Positions 1 through 8,648 of a DNA stretch of 27,233 nucleotides are shown piece by piece. Below the pieces are notes generated by a model that ran no database searches, had not been told where the DNA came from, and was given only the letters and a program-made list of their open reading frames with translations. A program made the translations under genes and the position numbers. Source of the stretch: Roseburia sp. AM59-24XD (GTDB lineage Bacteria; Bacillota; Clostridia; Lachnospirales; Lachnospiraceae). The stretch is taken from the NCBI RefSeq assembly GCF_003478445.1, contig NZ_QUET01000036.1:1-27233 (forward strand), given 5' to 3'. Numbering within the stretch: the stretch's first letter is position 1; the number at the start of each line of letters is the position of its first letter.

Positions 1-206
1 TCCGGAACCTGAAACAGGATATCCGCAATGTAATCATCGCCCCACTGATTCTTTGCAAGCGTAAGCGGGCTTGCCCCCTCTGATACGCTCAGGTCATACG
101 ACGTACCCGCCGCCTTCACCTGCTGCCCCTGTGGCAGAGCCACACCGGACAGTATCATGGCAAGCACAAGAATCCATGATAATATCGTTCTCTTCATTTT
201 TTTCAT
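1..206 (-). CDS. N-terminus of an exported protein, cut by window edge
   Basis: The first 68 codons of a gene that continues beyond position 1. The protein opens with a Lys/Arg-rich stretch, a hydrophobic core of about 18 residues and a likely signal peptidase site near VKAAG, so it is probably secreted. About 30 mature residues are visible, with no recognisable motif. The ATG at 206-204 is preferred because GGAG lies six bases upstream; a second in-frame ATG three codons later has no comparable site. It lies downstream of ileS on the same strand, separated by a hairpin-rich gap. Export is well supported; function is unknown. Confidence 0.65.
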   Translation of the reverse strand, partial: MKKMKRTILSWILVLAMILSGVALPQGQQVKAAGTSYDLSVSEGASPLTLAKNQWGDDYIADILFQVP

Positions 207-210
207 ATTA

Positions 211-361
211 ATCTCCATTCCGCAGACGCTTGTCGTCGAAGGAATCGCGATTCAAATATCAAATTTGAATCTGCAATCAGGGCTACTTTGTGACGCCTGC
301 GGCACAAATAGCCGTGTGAAAAATAATGCATCGGCAGTATTTTTCACACTATCTCCATTCC
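211..361. repeat. Cluster of three adjacent inverted repeats bounded by an 11-bp direct repeat
   Basis: Three stem-loops lie almost end to end: 249-257 with 263-271 (9 bp perfect, 5-nt loop), 281-292 with 303-313 (11 bp with one bulged base), and 314-325 with 338-349 (12 bp perfect, 12-nt loop). The 11-mer ATCTCCATTCC occurs at 211-221 and again at 351-361, bracketing the cluster. The last hairpin sits just past the ileS stop and could end that transcript, but no good U-tract follows on the minus strand. The near-symmetric bracketing also fits a small insertion. No known RNA family was recognised. Confidence 0.5.
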
Positions 362-372
362 TTTTGATCTTT

Positions 373-3300
373 CTAGGAAAGTTTCTCGACACCAAGCGTT
401 ACTTTCTCACCGTTGATGCTCCACTCCTTTGTAAAGCCCTTCGCACCGTTATAAGCAACCTCGTCAGCCAGAACCTCAGACTTAATCTGAGCTTCATTGC
501 TGCTGATCACCTGCTGAACCTTGTCATTATCCTGCATGCTGACTCTGATGTGATCCATCACCTCAAAGCCTGCATCCTTACGCATAGTCTGAACCTTACT
601 GATGATCTCACGTACAAAGCCTTCCTCCAGAAGCTCCGGTGTCAGGTTGGTGTCAAGAACAACCGTGATTCCGCGGTCTGTGTCAGATACATAACCCTCC
701 ATCTGAGCAGCCTCGATCAGAAGGTCATCCTTCTCAAGTGCCTCATCCTGACCGTCTACCTGAATCGTTAATGTCCCCTTCTCATTCAGCTCTGCCATTG
801 CAGCCTGTCCGTCCAGCTCTGCAAGGATCTGTCTACATCATTGATCTTCTTGCCAAAACGGCGTCCCAGTGTCTTAAGCTGCGGCTTAAAGCTGTAGGTG
901 GTAAGCTTGCTGACATCATCAGTAAGCTCAGCCTCCTTAACATTCAGCTCGTCACGGATGATATTTACATAAAAATCACTCAGTTCCTTACCTGCCTTGA
1001 TATACATCTTGCCGATTGGCTGTCTGTTCTTGATATTTGCGGTGTTTCTGCAGGCACGACCGATCACAACAGCCTCAAGCACAACCTCCATATCAGCCTC
1101 AAGCTGCTTGTCGATATGAGCCTCATCCACCTCAGGGAAATCACAAAGATGTACACTCTCCGGCGCGCTTGGATCAATAGAGCATACCAGATTGCGGTAA
1201 ATGTCCTCTGTCATAAATGGGATCATCGGAGCGGCAGCCTTGGAGATCGTTACCAGGGCAGTATAAAGTGTCATATATGCATTGATCTTATCCTGCTCCA
1301 TGCCCTTTGCCCAGAAACGCTCACGGCAGCGGCGAACATACCAGTTACTCATCTCATCGACAAACTCCTGCAATGCTCTTGCTGTCTCCGGAATACGATA
1401 TGCCGCCAGATTCTCGTCCACTGCCTTTACCGTACTGTTCAGACGGGACAGAAGCCACTTATCCATAACAGAAAGCTTATCGTAAGCTAATGTATATTTT
1501 GTTGCATCAAACTCATCAATGTTCGCATACAGAACGAAGAATGCATAGGTATTCCACAGAGTACCCATGAACTTACGCTGTCCTTCCTGCACTGCCTTGC
1601 CATGGAAACGATTTGGCAGCCATGGCGCACTGTTGATATAGAAATACCAGCGGATCGCATCTGCACCGTACTTGTCCAGTGCATCAAACGGATCAACCGC
1701 ATTCCCCTTTGACTTACTCATCTTCTGACCGTTCTCATCCTGAACATGACCCAGAACGATAACATTTTCATATGGAGCCTTGTTAAACAGGAGTGTTGAC
1801 TCAGCCATCAGCGAATAGAACCAGCCTCTTGTCTGATCCACAGCCTCAGAGATGAACTGTGCCGGGAACTGCTGCTCGAACAGATCCTTGTTCTCAAATG
1901 GATAATGATGCTGTGCAAACGGCATTGCTCCGGAATCGAACCAGCAGTCGATAACCTCCGGTACACGGTGCATCGTCTTGCCACAATCCGGACAGGTAAA
2001 TGTCACGGCATCAATATAAGGACGATGAAGCTCAACCTTTGCATCCTCCGGATTACCGCTTCTCTCTGCCAGCTCAGCACGGCTTCCGATGGATTCCTGT
2101 CTGCCACAACCCTCGCACTCCCAGATATTTAATGGTGTACCCCAGTAACGGTTTCTGGAAATACCCCAATCCTGAATATTCTCAAGCCAGTTACCGAAAC
2201 GACCGGTACCGATGGACTCAGGAATCCAGTTTACGGTATTGTTATTGCGGACAAGATCATCGCGAACCTCTGTCATCTTAATGAACCATGACTCACGTGC
2301 ATAATAGATCAGCGGAGTATCGCAACGCCAGCAGTGAGGATAATCATGCTCAAACTTCGGTGCAGCAAACAGCTTGCCGGATGCATCGAGATCTTTTAAC
2401 ACCTCCGGATCTGCTTTCTTTACGAAAAGACCTGCAAACGGAGTCTCCTCGCTCATCTCACCCTTGCCGGTTACAAACTGTACAAACGGCAGGTCGTACT
2501 TACGTCCAACATTCGCATCGTCCTCACCAAATGCAGGAGCAATATGAACGATACCGGTACCATCTGACATCGTAACATAGGAATCGCAGGTTACGAAAAA
2601 GCCCTTCTTGTGCTGCTTGTCTGCACATTCCTTTGCGCACTCATAAAGAGGCTCATACTCTTTATTCTCAAGATCAATTCCCTTATAAGTCTCAAGCACC
2701 TCGTAAGCCTTAGCACCTTCCTCCTGTGCCAGTCCGCCGAGGACATTATCGGCAAGTGCCTCTGCCAGATAGTAGGTATATCCGTCTGCAGCCTTTACCT
2801 TAATATAAGTATCATCCGGGTTCACACAGAGAGCCACGTTAGACGGCAGTGTCCATGGAGTCGTGGTCCATGCCAGGAAATAAGCATCCTCTCCAACAAC
2901 CTAAAACGAACGATCGCAGAACGCTCCTTGACGAGCTTATAGCCCTGGGCAACCTCCTGTGAGGAAAGTGGTGTACCACATCTTGGACAATAAGGCACGA
3001 TCTTAAAGCCCTTATAAAGAAGCTTCTTATTCCAGATCTCCTTCAGTGCCCACCACTCAGACTCGATAAAATTATCATCATAGGTAACATATGGATTCTC
3101 CATATCAGCCCAGAAACCAACCGTGCCAGAGAAATCCTCCCACATACCCTTGTATTTCCATACAGATTCCTTACATTTCTTAATGAAAGGCTCCATACCG
3201 TACTCTTCGATCTGCTCCTTACCATCAAGACCGAGCATCTTCTCAACCTCTAACTCAACAGGGAGTCCGTGCGTGTCCCATCCAGCCTTACGAGGAACCA

Positions 3301-3532
3301 TATATCCCTTCATCGTCTTGTAACGTGGAATCATATCCTTGATAACACGGGTCAGCACATGACCGATATGCGGCTTTCCGTTTGCGGTTGGCGGTCCATC
3401 ATAAAATGTGTAGACAGGCTTGCCCTCTCTTGCTTTCATGGACTTTTCAAAGATCTGCTGATTACGCCAGAACTTTCCGACGTTCTTTTCCCGGTCGACA
3501 AAATTCATATCCGGTGAAACTTTCTGATACAT
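373..3532 (-). CDS. ileS: Isoleucyl-tRNA synthetase, interrupted by two 1-nt frameshifts
   Basis: Cytoplasmic class I synthetase that charges tRNA-Ile. The N-terminal frame (3532 to about 2900) carries HIGH within PHIGHVLTR. The middle frame (about 2900 to 830) carries the editing domain and KMSKS, followed by the anticodon-binding region. The C-terminal frame (about 830 to 373) completes the family's C-terminal extension. The frames join if one base is restored near 2901-2906 (giving [12 protein letters not shown]) and one near 829-832 (giving ILAELDGQ). The restored protein would be 1053 aa, normal for the long clostridial form. The start ATG at 3532 has AAGGAGG seven bases upstream. A T-box leader and sigma-A promoter precede it. 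Both lesions look like sequencing deletions, because all motifs are intact and the gene should be essential; a true pseudogene with a second copy elsewhere cannot be excluded. Confidence 0.93.
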
Positions 3533-3597
3533 ATGTTTTCCTCCTTAAATCTTGTTTACTTATAAGAAATAACGCCTGAAACGAGGTTTCTTATAAA

Positions 3598-3866
3598 TAA
3601 AAAAAGCATCCACCCTAAACAGGATGAACACCTTGCCATTCATAACCACCTATTTATCTGTACGGAATCTCAAACGACTCGATACATCCCCCTATAACGG
3701 CGGGATCCGTCAGACTGTACTGATAAAACAATGTTCCAGTCTGCAACTCGGGAGTGATCTTCCCTCATCTATCTAAGAGCAAGCTCTATGCATCCGGTTC
3801 GCACTATCCCGGACTCACTGAAGCGTTTCCAAATAAGGTACTGTCTCCGTCACAGTTTTTCACTAC
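3598..3866 (-). promoter_or_regulatory. T-box riboswitch (isoleucine specifier) leader of ileS
   Basis: The leader between the promoter and ileS has T-box architecture. Stem I carries the usual distal-loop string near 3785-3815 and a specifier loop with codon ATC (3758-3756) followed by A, within AAGATCACTCC; ATC is an isoleucine codon, matching the gene. The antiterminator can form from AGG (3651-3649) with CCT (3623-3621) and ATGAA (3643-3639) with TTCAT (3628-3624), leaving bulge TGGTT, whose TGGT would pair with the ACCA end of uncharged tRNA. The alternative terminator is at 3599-3631. Uncharged tRNA-Ile is expected to stabilise the antiterminator and switch ileS on. The T-box motif (GGTGGTTATG) departs from the common GGTGGTACCGCG. 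Confidence 0.88.
3599..3631 (-). terminator. Regulated intrinsic terminator of the ileS T-box
   Basis: The stem GTGTTCATCC (3631-3622) pairs with GGGTGGATGC (3615-3606) across a TGTTTA loop. It has ten pairs including several G-U, followed by seven T. The 5' arm includes the TTCATCC used by the antiterminator, so the two folds exclude each other. Confidence 0.85.
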
Positions 3867-3872
3867 GACTTT

Positions 3873-3901
3873 ATATTAGTATCCTTTTGGTCGCTTGTCA
3901 A
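3873..3901 (-). promoter_or_regulatory. Sigma-A promoter of ileS
   Basis: TTGACA at 3901-3896, a 17-bp spacer, and TAATAT at 3878-3873. Transcription should start near 3866, at the beginning of the T-box leader. Confidence 0.8.
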
Positions 3902-3939
3902 CCGTCAATCCACAATTTTTAACTCAAAAATCCACTTTC

Positions 3940-4284
3940 CTATGATTCTGATTCCTTCCCGGAAATATCGGATGTCATGATCCTCACAACCTCCAGAATC
4001 TTTCTGCGGAGTCTGTCATCGGACCTGCGGTAAAACTCCACAAGCAACAGCTCATCATCGCTAAAATCTACAGAATCCACACCAAGAAAATATCCCACGG
4101 AAATACCTGTTTCTTTGGCAATATCCTCGAGTGTATCATTGGGAACGGCAATCTTTCCGCTCTCGTAACGGCTCAGAGTCTGCTGGGTAACATGAAACTT
4201 CTCCGCAAAACGATCCTGCGTCAGCCCGCATTCCCGACGGACATTCCGTATCCTCGCCCCAATCTCTTTATTACTCAAAGCCAT
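3940..4284 (-). CDS. XRE-family transcriptional regulator
   Basis: A 114-aa protein with an N-terminal HTH_3 DNA-binding domain over residues 5-60: an IGARIRNVRRE helix, GLTQDRFAEKF, then the recognition segment VTQQTLSRYESGK, typical of Cro/C1-type repressors. The remaining 50 residues are acidic then basic and probably helical (DDELLLVEFYRRSDDRLRRKI), likely for dimerisation. The start chosen is the ATG at 4284, which has AGAAGG seven bases upstream; an in-frame ATG 36 bases earlier has no such site. It lies between the ileS promoter and the divergent PadR-linked cassette. Its target is not evident from the sequence. Confidence 0.85.
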   Translation of the reverse strand: MALSNKEIGARIRNVRRECGLTQDRFAEKFHVTQQTLSRYESGKIAVPNDTLEDIAKETGISVGYFLGVDSVDFSDDELLLVEFYRRSDDRLRRKILEVVRIMTSDISGKESES

Positions 4285-4675
4285 ACAAACACCTTCTATA
4301 CTATATAATACCGAATTCAAAAATCTGTCCCGGCAAATGTCAGCGATTGCTCCATTACATTATGCAATCATTATTTCAACTATCTTTTAAATTATACTTG
4401 TGTTATGCTTTCATTTACATTCCGCTCAGGCGTGTATGCACTCCGATTAGGAATACTGCCGTGTTATTATCTCAAAAGTGCTCTTGCACGAAAATTATTT
4501 ATTTGATAAAATCAAGCATAGTTTATAATATTTTAATAAAATAAACTAAAATTTTTGTGAATACTTTATATATTTAGAAAATTATTATAATTAATGGTTT
4601 TGTTGCTAATGCATTTGCAAAATAAAATTATTTTGGTTATGATAATTTTGTAACGAATGAGGAGGAGGTATTTTG
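4285..4675. other. AT-rich divergent intergenic region
   Basis: About 390 bases between the XRE gene (-) and the small membrane protein gene (+). Very AT-rich from about 4490 onward. No coding region is supported. It holds the predicted promoter at 4615-4643 and a weak GTGC/GCAC hairpin near 4480. No RNA gene or riboswitch was recognised. Confidence 0.5.
4615..4643 (+). promoter_or_regulatory. Candidate sigma-A promoter of the PadR-linked cassette
   Basis: TTGCAA at 4615-4620, a 17-bp spacer, and TATGAT at 4638-4643. The predicted start near 4650 leaves a short leader with GGAGGAGG before the ATG at 4676. The region is AT-rich, so chance matches are possible. Confidence 0.45.
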
Positions 4676-5092
4676 ATGGACTCTTTTGATCGGGAACAAT
4701 ATCTACAGCAATTGCGGGAGTATTACTCCGGAGACCGCGATCGCATTGACCAGTTTCTCGAAGACATGAGTGATTCTTTGGACTGTTATCTGAAAGAGCA
4801 CCCGGCTGCGGATGCGCCAGAGATCTATGCACGTTTCGGAGATCCAGAGGAGCTTAAGAAGCAACAGGAGCTGGTGCGCAGCGAAAGTCACGCCCAACGG
4901 AAAAGAAATGTAATACGAATAGCGGTAGCTGCCATTTGTGCAGTGAGTATTCTGGCACTTGGAATCTTTGTCCGTCTGGGATTGCGCCAACTTTCCGATA
5001 CCAAAGGTCATGCCGAAATTGAACTTCAGGACAATTCTGATTCAACCATTGAAACTCCTTCCTCGACACCAGTTTTCTATCTGAACGAATAG
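4676..5092 (+). CDS. Small helical-domain single-pass membrane protein (PadR-associated, HAAS/DUF6120-like)
   Basis: A 138-aa protein. Residues 1-60 form an acidic helical domain ending in a pattern (YLKEHPAADAPEIYARFGDPEEL) seen in the small signalling domains encoded beside PadR regulators in Firmicutes. A basic stretch (RKRN) precedes a membrane helix at about 75-95, and a short Ser/Thr-rich tail follows, probably outside. Start: the ATG at 4676 has GGAGGAGG seven bases upstream; the TTG just before it is less likely. The gene begins a cassette with the secreted gene 12 bases downstream. The family resemblance is from memory of the motif, so the domain name is tentative. A role as a membrane signalling or anchoring partner is inferred from the neighbours. 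Confidence 0.7.
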   Translation: MDSFDREQYLQQLREYYSGDRDRIDQFLEDMSDSLDCYLKEHPAADAPEIYARFGDPEELKKQQELVRSESHAQRKRNVIRIAVAAICAVSILALGIFVRLGLRQLSDTKGHAEIELQDNSDSTIETPSSTPVFYLNE

Positions 5093-5104
5093 GAGGTTCA
5101 CATT

Positions 5105-5590
5105 ATGAAAAAATTTTTTAAAGCACTTTCCGCACTAACAATGGCACTTTGTTTAACAGCAACAGCTCTGATTCCGACAGGGACTGCATCCGCCCGGACA
5201 AACGTTATCGCACAGGAGACGATCGCTCTGGACGATGGCGGCTACTGCGTGGTCACGACATCGGAGACGATATCTGATATCGCAACCATTGCCAAAACAC
5301 ATACAAAGTCCGGACAGAAGAAATACAGCTACTACAATGCAAACGATGTTCTTTGCTGGACCTACACGCTTCACGGCACCTTTAAGTACGATGGAACCAC
5401 ATTGGTTTCCTGCACGGATTCTTCTCATGAGATTGCCATCTACAAAAACTCATGGTCCTATAGCGGAGGTTCCCACTGGGAAAGCGGCAACACCGCATAT
5501 GGTAAGGCTACATATCATTTAAAACTGTCTACCGCATCCAAAACAGTTAATTTGCAGCTCTCCTGCAGCAAGACAGGAGTATTGAGCTAG
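5105..5590 (+). CDS. Small secreted protein with conserved Lachnospiraceae-type core
   Basis: A 161-aa protein with a clear signal peptide (Lys-rich start, hydrophobic core to about residue 25, cleavage near ASA-RT). The mature part is rich in Tyr, Ser and Thr and looks beta-structured. It has four cysteines (in GGYCVV, VLCWTY, VSCTDS and LSCSKT), enough for two disulfides. The spacing of W-T-Y, GTF-Y-G, SGNTA-G and a C-terminal CSKTG-LS end resembles a family of short exported proteins of gut Clostridia whose function I do not know. The ATG has AGGAGG eight bases upstream, overlapping the previous stop. It sits between two small membrane proteins, with which it is probably co-transcribed. 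Confidence 0.7.
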   Translation: MKKFFKALSALTMALCLTATALIPTGTASARTNVIAQETIALDDGGYCVVTTSETISDIATIAKTHTKSGQKKYSYYNANDVLCWTYTLHGTFKYDGTTLVSCTDSSHEIAIYKNSWSYSGGSHWESGNTAYGKATYHLKLSTASKTVNLQLSCSKTGVLS

Positions 5591-5604
5591 GAGAGGAGTA
5601 ACTT

Positions 5605-5949
5605 ATGCGTTCATTTCTATTATCCTATCGACTGAAACAGCTCAGCCGTGACATTACAAAACAGACATTTTCCGACACCACGGAACGTGTTGACGCAGAA
5701 GCTCTGAAACAGGCGCAGTTCATGCTCTACAGCGATATGCTTCAATATGCAGAGGATGAACCGGATGCAGATTATCGGGTGATCTATGAACATTTTGTCG
5801 ATGAAACGCTGAAGCATCCTCTTTCCCAGCATCGCCAGAAGAGAATTTTGTGTGGCATAGCCGTTGCATGTGTGGTCACTTTACTTGTTGGATCCATGAT
5901 TCTCCAGCCAATTTTGGCGGAAAATCTTAAAAATGTAAATATTTACTAA
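5605..5949 (+). CDS. Second small helical-domain single-pass membrane protein
   Basis: A 114-aa protein with the same plan as the first gene of the cassette: an N-terminal helical domain of about 75 residues with an acidic pattern (YAEDEPDADYRVIYEHFVDETL), a basic segment (HRQKR), one membrane helix at about 83-104, and a tail of roughly ten residues. The ATG at 5605 has GGAGAGGAG about seven bases upstream and follows the secreted gene's stop by 14 bases, so the three genes look like one operon. Sequence identity to the first protein is low; the shared architecture suggests old paralogues or two members of a PadR-associated domain family. No catalytic motif is visible. Confidence 0.65.
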   Translation: MRSFLLSYRLKQLSRDITKQTFSDTTERVDAEALKQAQFMLYSDMLQYAEDEPDADYRVIYEHFVDETLKHPLSQHRQKRILCGIAVACVVTLLVGSMILQPILAENLKNVNIY

Positions 5950-5984
5950 ATTCTTTTACTGATATCCAGCATTTTTTTTAAATT

Positions 5985-6009
5985 TGTGTTATAATGTAAG
6001 TGATACCAT
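5985..6009 (+). promoter_or_regulatory. padR promoter with candidate PadR operator
   Basis: An extended -10 element, TGTTATAAT (5987-5995), precedes padR; no convincing -35 is seen. Overlapping it, ATGT-N8-CCAT (5994-6009) differs by one base from the ATGT-N8-ACAT pattern described for PadR operators, so autoregulation is plausible. Confidence 0.4.
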
Positions 6010-6053
6010 GTGGGAGGATATCAAATATCAAAGATCGGTTGTGTAGAGTAGAG

Positions 6054-6419
6054 ATGAGTATAAGAGATAACTTAAAGCGTGGAACAATTGAAATGATCCT
6101 TTTGCATTTGCTGGAAGAAGAAGACAAGTATGGCTACCAGCTTTCGCAGGATCTTGAGAAAGAGAGCGAGGGCGAGTATCAGCTGAATGAAGCAACGATG
6201 TACCCAACGCTCTACCGTTTGAAGAAGAACGGATTTCTGGAGGAACGTAAGGTTCAAGTAGTCGGAAAGCGTTTCCGTGTATACTACCACCTGACAGAGT
6301 CCGGAAAGCAGCATTTGGAGGAGACCAAGGCTCAGTATAAGCAGGTCTGTGCTTCCATCGAGAAAGTCATGTCATATCGTGACCGTGTCAAGGCTGCAGG
6401 CAAGAAAGCAAATAAGTAA
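6054..6419 (+). CDS. PadR-family transcriptional regulator
   Basis: A 121-aa protein covering the standard PadR winged helix. It has an opening helix (SIRDNLKRGTIEM), the segment EDKYGYQLSQDL, the recognition region LNEATMYPTLYRLKKNGFLEE, a wing with KRFRVYYHLTESGKQHLEE, and a C-terminal dimerisation helix. The MSIRDN start at 6054 matches the family's usual beginning, though its ribosome site is weak; a frame extension to 6000 overlaps the promoter and is unlikely. It follows the three small cassette genes on the same strand, 104 bases away and with its own promoter. PadR proteins are mostly repressors of nearby membrane or transport genes, so the cassette, and possibly the convergent exporter operon, are candidate targets. 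Confidence 0.88.
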   Translation: MSIRDNLKRGTIEMILLHLLEEEDKYGYQLSQDLEKESEGEYQLNEATMYPTLYRLKKNGFLEERKVQVVGKRFRVYYHLTESGKQHLEETKAQYKQVCASIEKVMSYRDRVKAAGKKANK

Positions 6420-6457
6420 ATAGCGCTGTTCCGTTTTTCGTGCATTCGTGAAATGCG

Positions 6458-6503
6458 AGCGAGCCCCGCTGAACACTCTGGGGCTCGCTTTTGTTGTCTT
6501 TTT
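6458..6503 (+). terminator. Intrinsic terminator of padR
   Basis: AGCGAGCCCC (6458-6467) pairs perfectly with GGGGCTCGCT (6480-6489) over a 12-nt loop. It is followed by TTTGTTGTCTTTTTT. Confidence 0.85.
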
Positions 6504-6579
6504 TAATATATGGACAAATCAACGTAGTGTTATAACAACGAGAATTGCGAAGCATTTCATTATGACAGAATAATTTCTC

Positions 6580-7863
6580 TTATTCATAGCGGAGTGCCTC
6601 GATCGGATCCATACGCGCCGCTTTATTTGCCGGATAATATCCAAAGAATACACCGACCACCATAGAAAACAGCACTGCAATGAAGATTGCCGCCACCGGT
6701 GCCGTTGCCGAATAACCAAGCACCGATGCTGCCACAGAACCAAGGATCAGTCCCAGCACAATGCCGAGGCATCCGCCCACCAGACACAATACCATGGATT
6801 CAATGATAAACTGCAACCGGATAGAGCCATTTGTCGCACCTAACGCCTTTCTTGTGCCAATCTCTCTGGTTCGTTCCGTGATCGACACAAGCATGATATT
6901 CATAACACCGATACCACCGACCAGAAGCGAGATTCCGGCGATCAGGGAGATTGCCAGCGATACGGTATGCACCATCTCGCTCATCGACTCCGTCATAGAC
7001 TCCATCGTTGAGGTTGCGATCTCGTAATTATCATTACTTGCATAATATGGTGCAAAGAACGCCTCAACCTGATTCGCAAAGGCGGACACACTTGATACAG
7101 AGGTATCCGTCACGATCGTAAACTGCGTGTACCCATCATCCGAGCGCATAATTTCTTTCTCTGTTGCCAGCGGAATATATGCATTCGTTGTCACATCATC
7201 GCTGTCGCTGACTGTGCCCGCACTCTCATATTCATAAACACCGACAATATAAAAATCCTGATAATTTCCATTGATGTTCACGTTGATCTTCTGCCAGAGT
7301 GCCGCATCATTGTCCCCGTCAAACAAGCTTTGTACCAATTGATCCGACACCACGATGACATGCTTTTTCCCGGAAAGATCTGCTTTTTTGATCAGACGTC
7401 CTGCCAAAAGAGTCACCTGATCACTCTCAAAATAATCTTGATTGACACCGCTGACATTGATATTGACGGAGTCGCCATCCCCGGATACGGATGCCGTTCC
7501 GGCACTTTCACTGACAGCCACTGCCGCAATCTGGTTTTTGAAGGTTTTCTTCAGTTTACTGATCATCCGGTCAGTGATCCGGTCCTCCTCCGTCACAGAA
7601 ACATTTCTGCCTGACGCACCAAACCGCATGCCGTCTGCACGAATCTCTTCCTCATCGCTTTTCGCCGACAAACCGACTGTGACATTGTTCGCTCCCATCT
7701 CCTGAAAACTCTCGGAGATCGAAGTTGTCAGCGACTCACTGACCGTCATGATCGCAATTACCGAGCCAATGCCGATGATAATTCCAAGCATCGTCAGCAA
7801 CGCGCGAAGTTTATTGGAAAACAGCGCCTTGCAGGCTATTTTAATATTTTCCCAAATCAACAA
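6580..7863 (-). CDS. MacB-type ABC transporter permease (FtsX family)
   Basis: A 427-aa protein with MacB/FtsX topology: one membrane helix at about 20-40 (TMLGIIIGIGSVIAIM), a large extracytoplasmic domain to about residue 295, then three helices near 300-325, 350-378 and 385-410. Conserved cues include the cytoplasmic loop ITERTREIGTRKALGAT and the terminal NKAARMDPIEALRYE. With the ATPase and adaptor immediately upstream it should form a tripartite efflux pump; in Gram-positives such pumps often export antimicrobial peptides or lipids, but the substrate is not evident here. The start is a TTG at 7863 with AGGAGG seven bases upstream and no usable ATG nearby. Confidence 0.9.
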   Translation of the reverse strand: MLIWENIKIACKALFSNKLRALLTMLGIIIGIGSVIAIMTVSESLTTSISESFQEMGANNVTVGLSAKSDEEEIRADGMRFGASGRNVSVTEEDRITDRMISKLKKTFKNQIAAVAVSESAGTASVSGDGDSVNINVSGVNQDYFESDQVTLLAGRLIKKADLSGKKHVIVVSDQLVQSLFDGDNDAALWQKINVNINGNYQDFYIVGVYEYESAGTVSDSDDVTTNAYIPLATEKEIMRSDDGYTQFTIVTDTSVSSVSAFANQVEAFFAPYYASNDNYEIATSTMESMTESMSEMVHTVSLAISLIAGISLLVGGIGVMNIMLVSITERTREIGTRKALGATNGSIRLQFIIESMVLCLVGGCLGIVLGLILGSVAASVLGYSATAPVAAIFIAVLFSMVVGVFFGYYPANKAARMDPIEALRYE

Positions 7864-7949
7864 ATTCTTTCCTCCTTTCTTCGCTTCACCTTATTCCTGC
7901 AGCATACTTTTCTACTTCTGTCGTCCCATCCTTCTGTAAGGCTGTTTCC

Positions 7950-8648
7950 TTATTCTGCAAGAATCCTGCCATCTGAGATTTTGACCACGCGGTCCGTCTC
8001 CTGTGCAAGTTCTGTGGAGTGTGTGATCAGCACGATCGTTTTCCCCTGCTCCCGGTGAAGCCTATGAAAAATATCCATGATCCTGCGGCTCGTCTCCGAA
8101 TCCAGAGCTCCGGTCGGCTCATCCGCCAAAATGATCGACGGATCATTTGCCATCGCACGTGCAATTGCCGTTCGCTGCTTCTGACCGCCGGACAGCTCCT
8201 CCGGCTTGTGAAGCATTCTCTCCTTCATGCCGACCAGCTCCAGAAGCTCTCTGGCGCGTTCTCTCCGCTCCGTTTTCTTCATTTTGCCGTAGAGCATTGG
8301 CAGTTCCACATTTTCCAGTGCCGTTGTCCGCGGGATCAGATTGTATGTCTGAAACACAAAGCCGATCTCCTGATTACGGATTGAGGAAAGCTCTCTGTCC
8401 TTTGCCTCCCCAATGTTCTTTCCCTGCAACCGGTATTCCCCCTCGGTCGGACGGTCCAGTGCTCCGATAATGTTCATCAATGTCGACTTACCGGAACCGG
8501 ATTCTCCGACAATTGAGACAAACTCCCCGCGCTCGACCTCAAGATTGATTCCATGCAGGATTTCCAGTTCATTGGGCTTACCAATATAAAACCGTTTCAC
8601 AATGCCATTTAAGGAAATGACATGCTCTTGTACCTGTTCCTGTGCCAA
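7950..8648 (-). CDS. MacB/LolD-type ABC transporter ATPase
   Basis: A 232-aa nucleotide-binding protein. Walker A is GESGSGKST (residues 48-56), the Q-loop lies in GFVFQTYNL, the signature is LSGGQKQR, Walker B is IILADEPTGALD, and the switch histidine is in LITHS. The length and the DEPTGALD motif fit the MacB/LolD/FtsE group, which energises FtsX-type permeases. The start codon is TTG at 8648, immediately after the adaptor's TAA, with GGAGG ten bases upstream inside the adaptor gene, so the two are probably translationally coupled. It is the middle gene of the exporter operon. Confidence 0.93.
   Translation of the reverse strand: MAQEQVQEHVISLNGIVKRFYIGKPNELEILHGINLEVERGEFVSIVGESGSGKSTLMNIIGALDRPTEGEYRLQGKNIGEAKDRELSSIRNQEIGFVFQTYNLIPRTTALENVELPMLYGKMKKTERRERARELLELVGMKERMLHKPEELSGGQKQRTAIARAMANDPSIILADEPTGALDSETSRRIMDIFHRLHREQGKTIVLITHSTELAQETDRVVKISDGRILAE

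Noticed and set aside
738..1490. Long plus-strand open frame opposite ileS
   Set aside because: It is a shadow of the synthetase gene: no ribosome site, no recognisable protein pattern, and the opposite strand carries the clear KMSKS and editing-domain sequence.
2822..3532. Reading the three ileS fragments as separate genes
   Set aside because: The fragments are consecutive parts of one synthetase; the internal starts have no ribosome sites and the frames join with single-base repairs.
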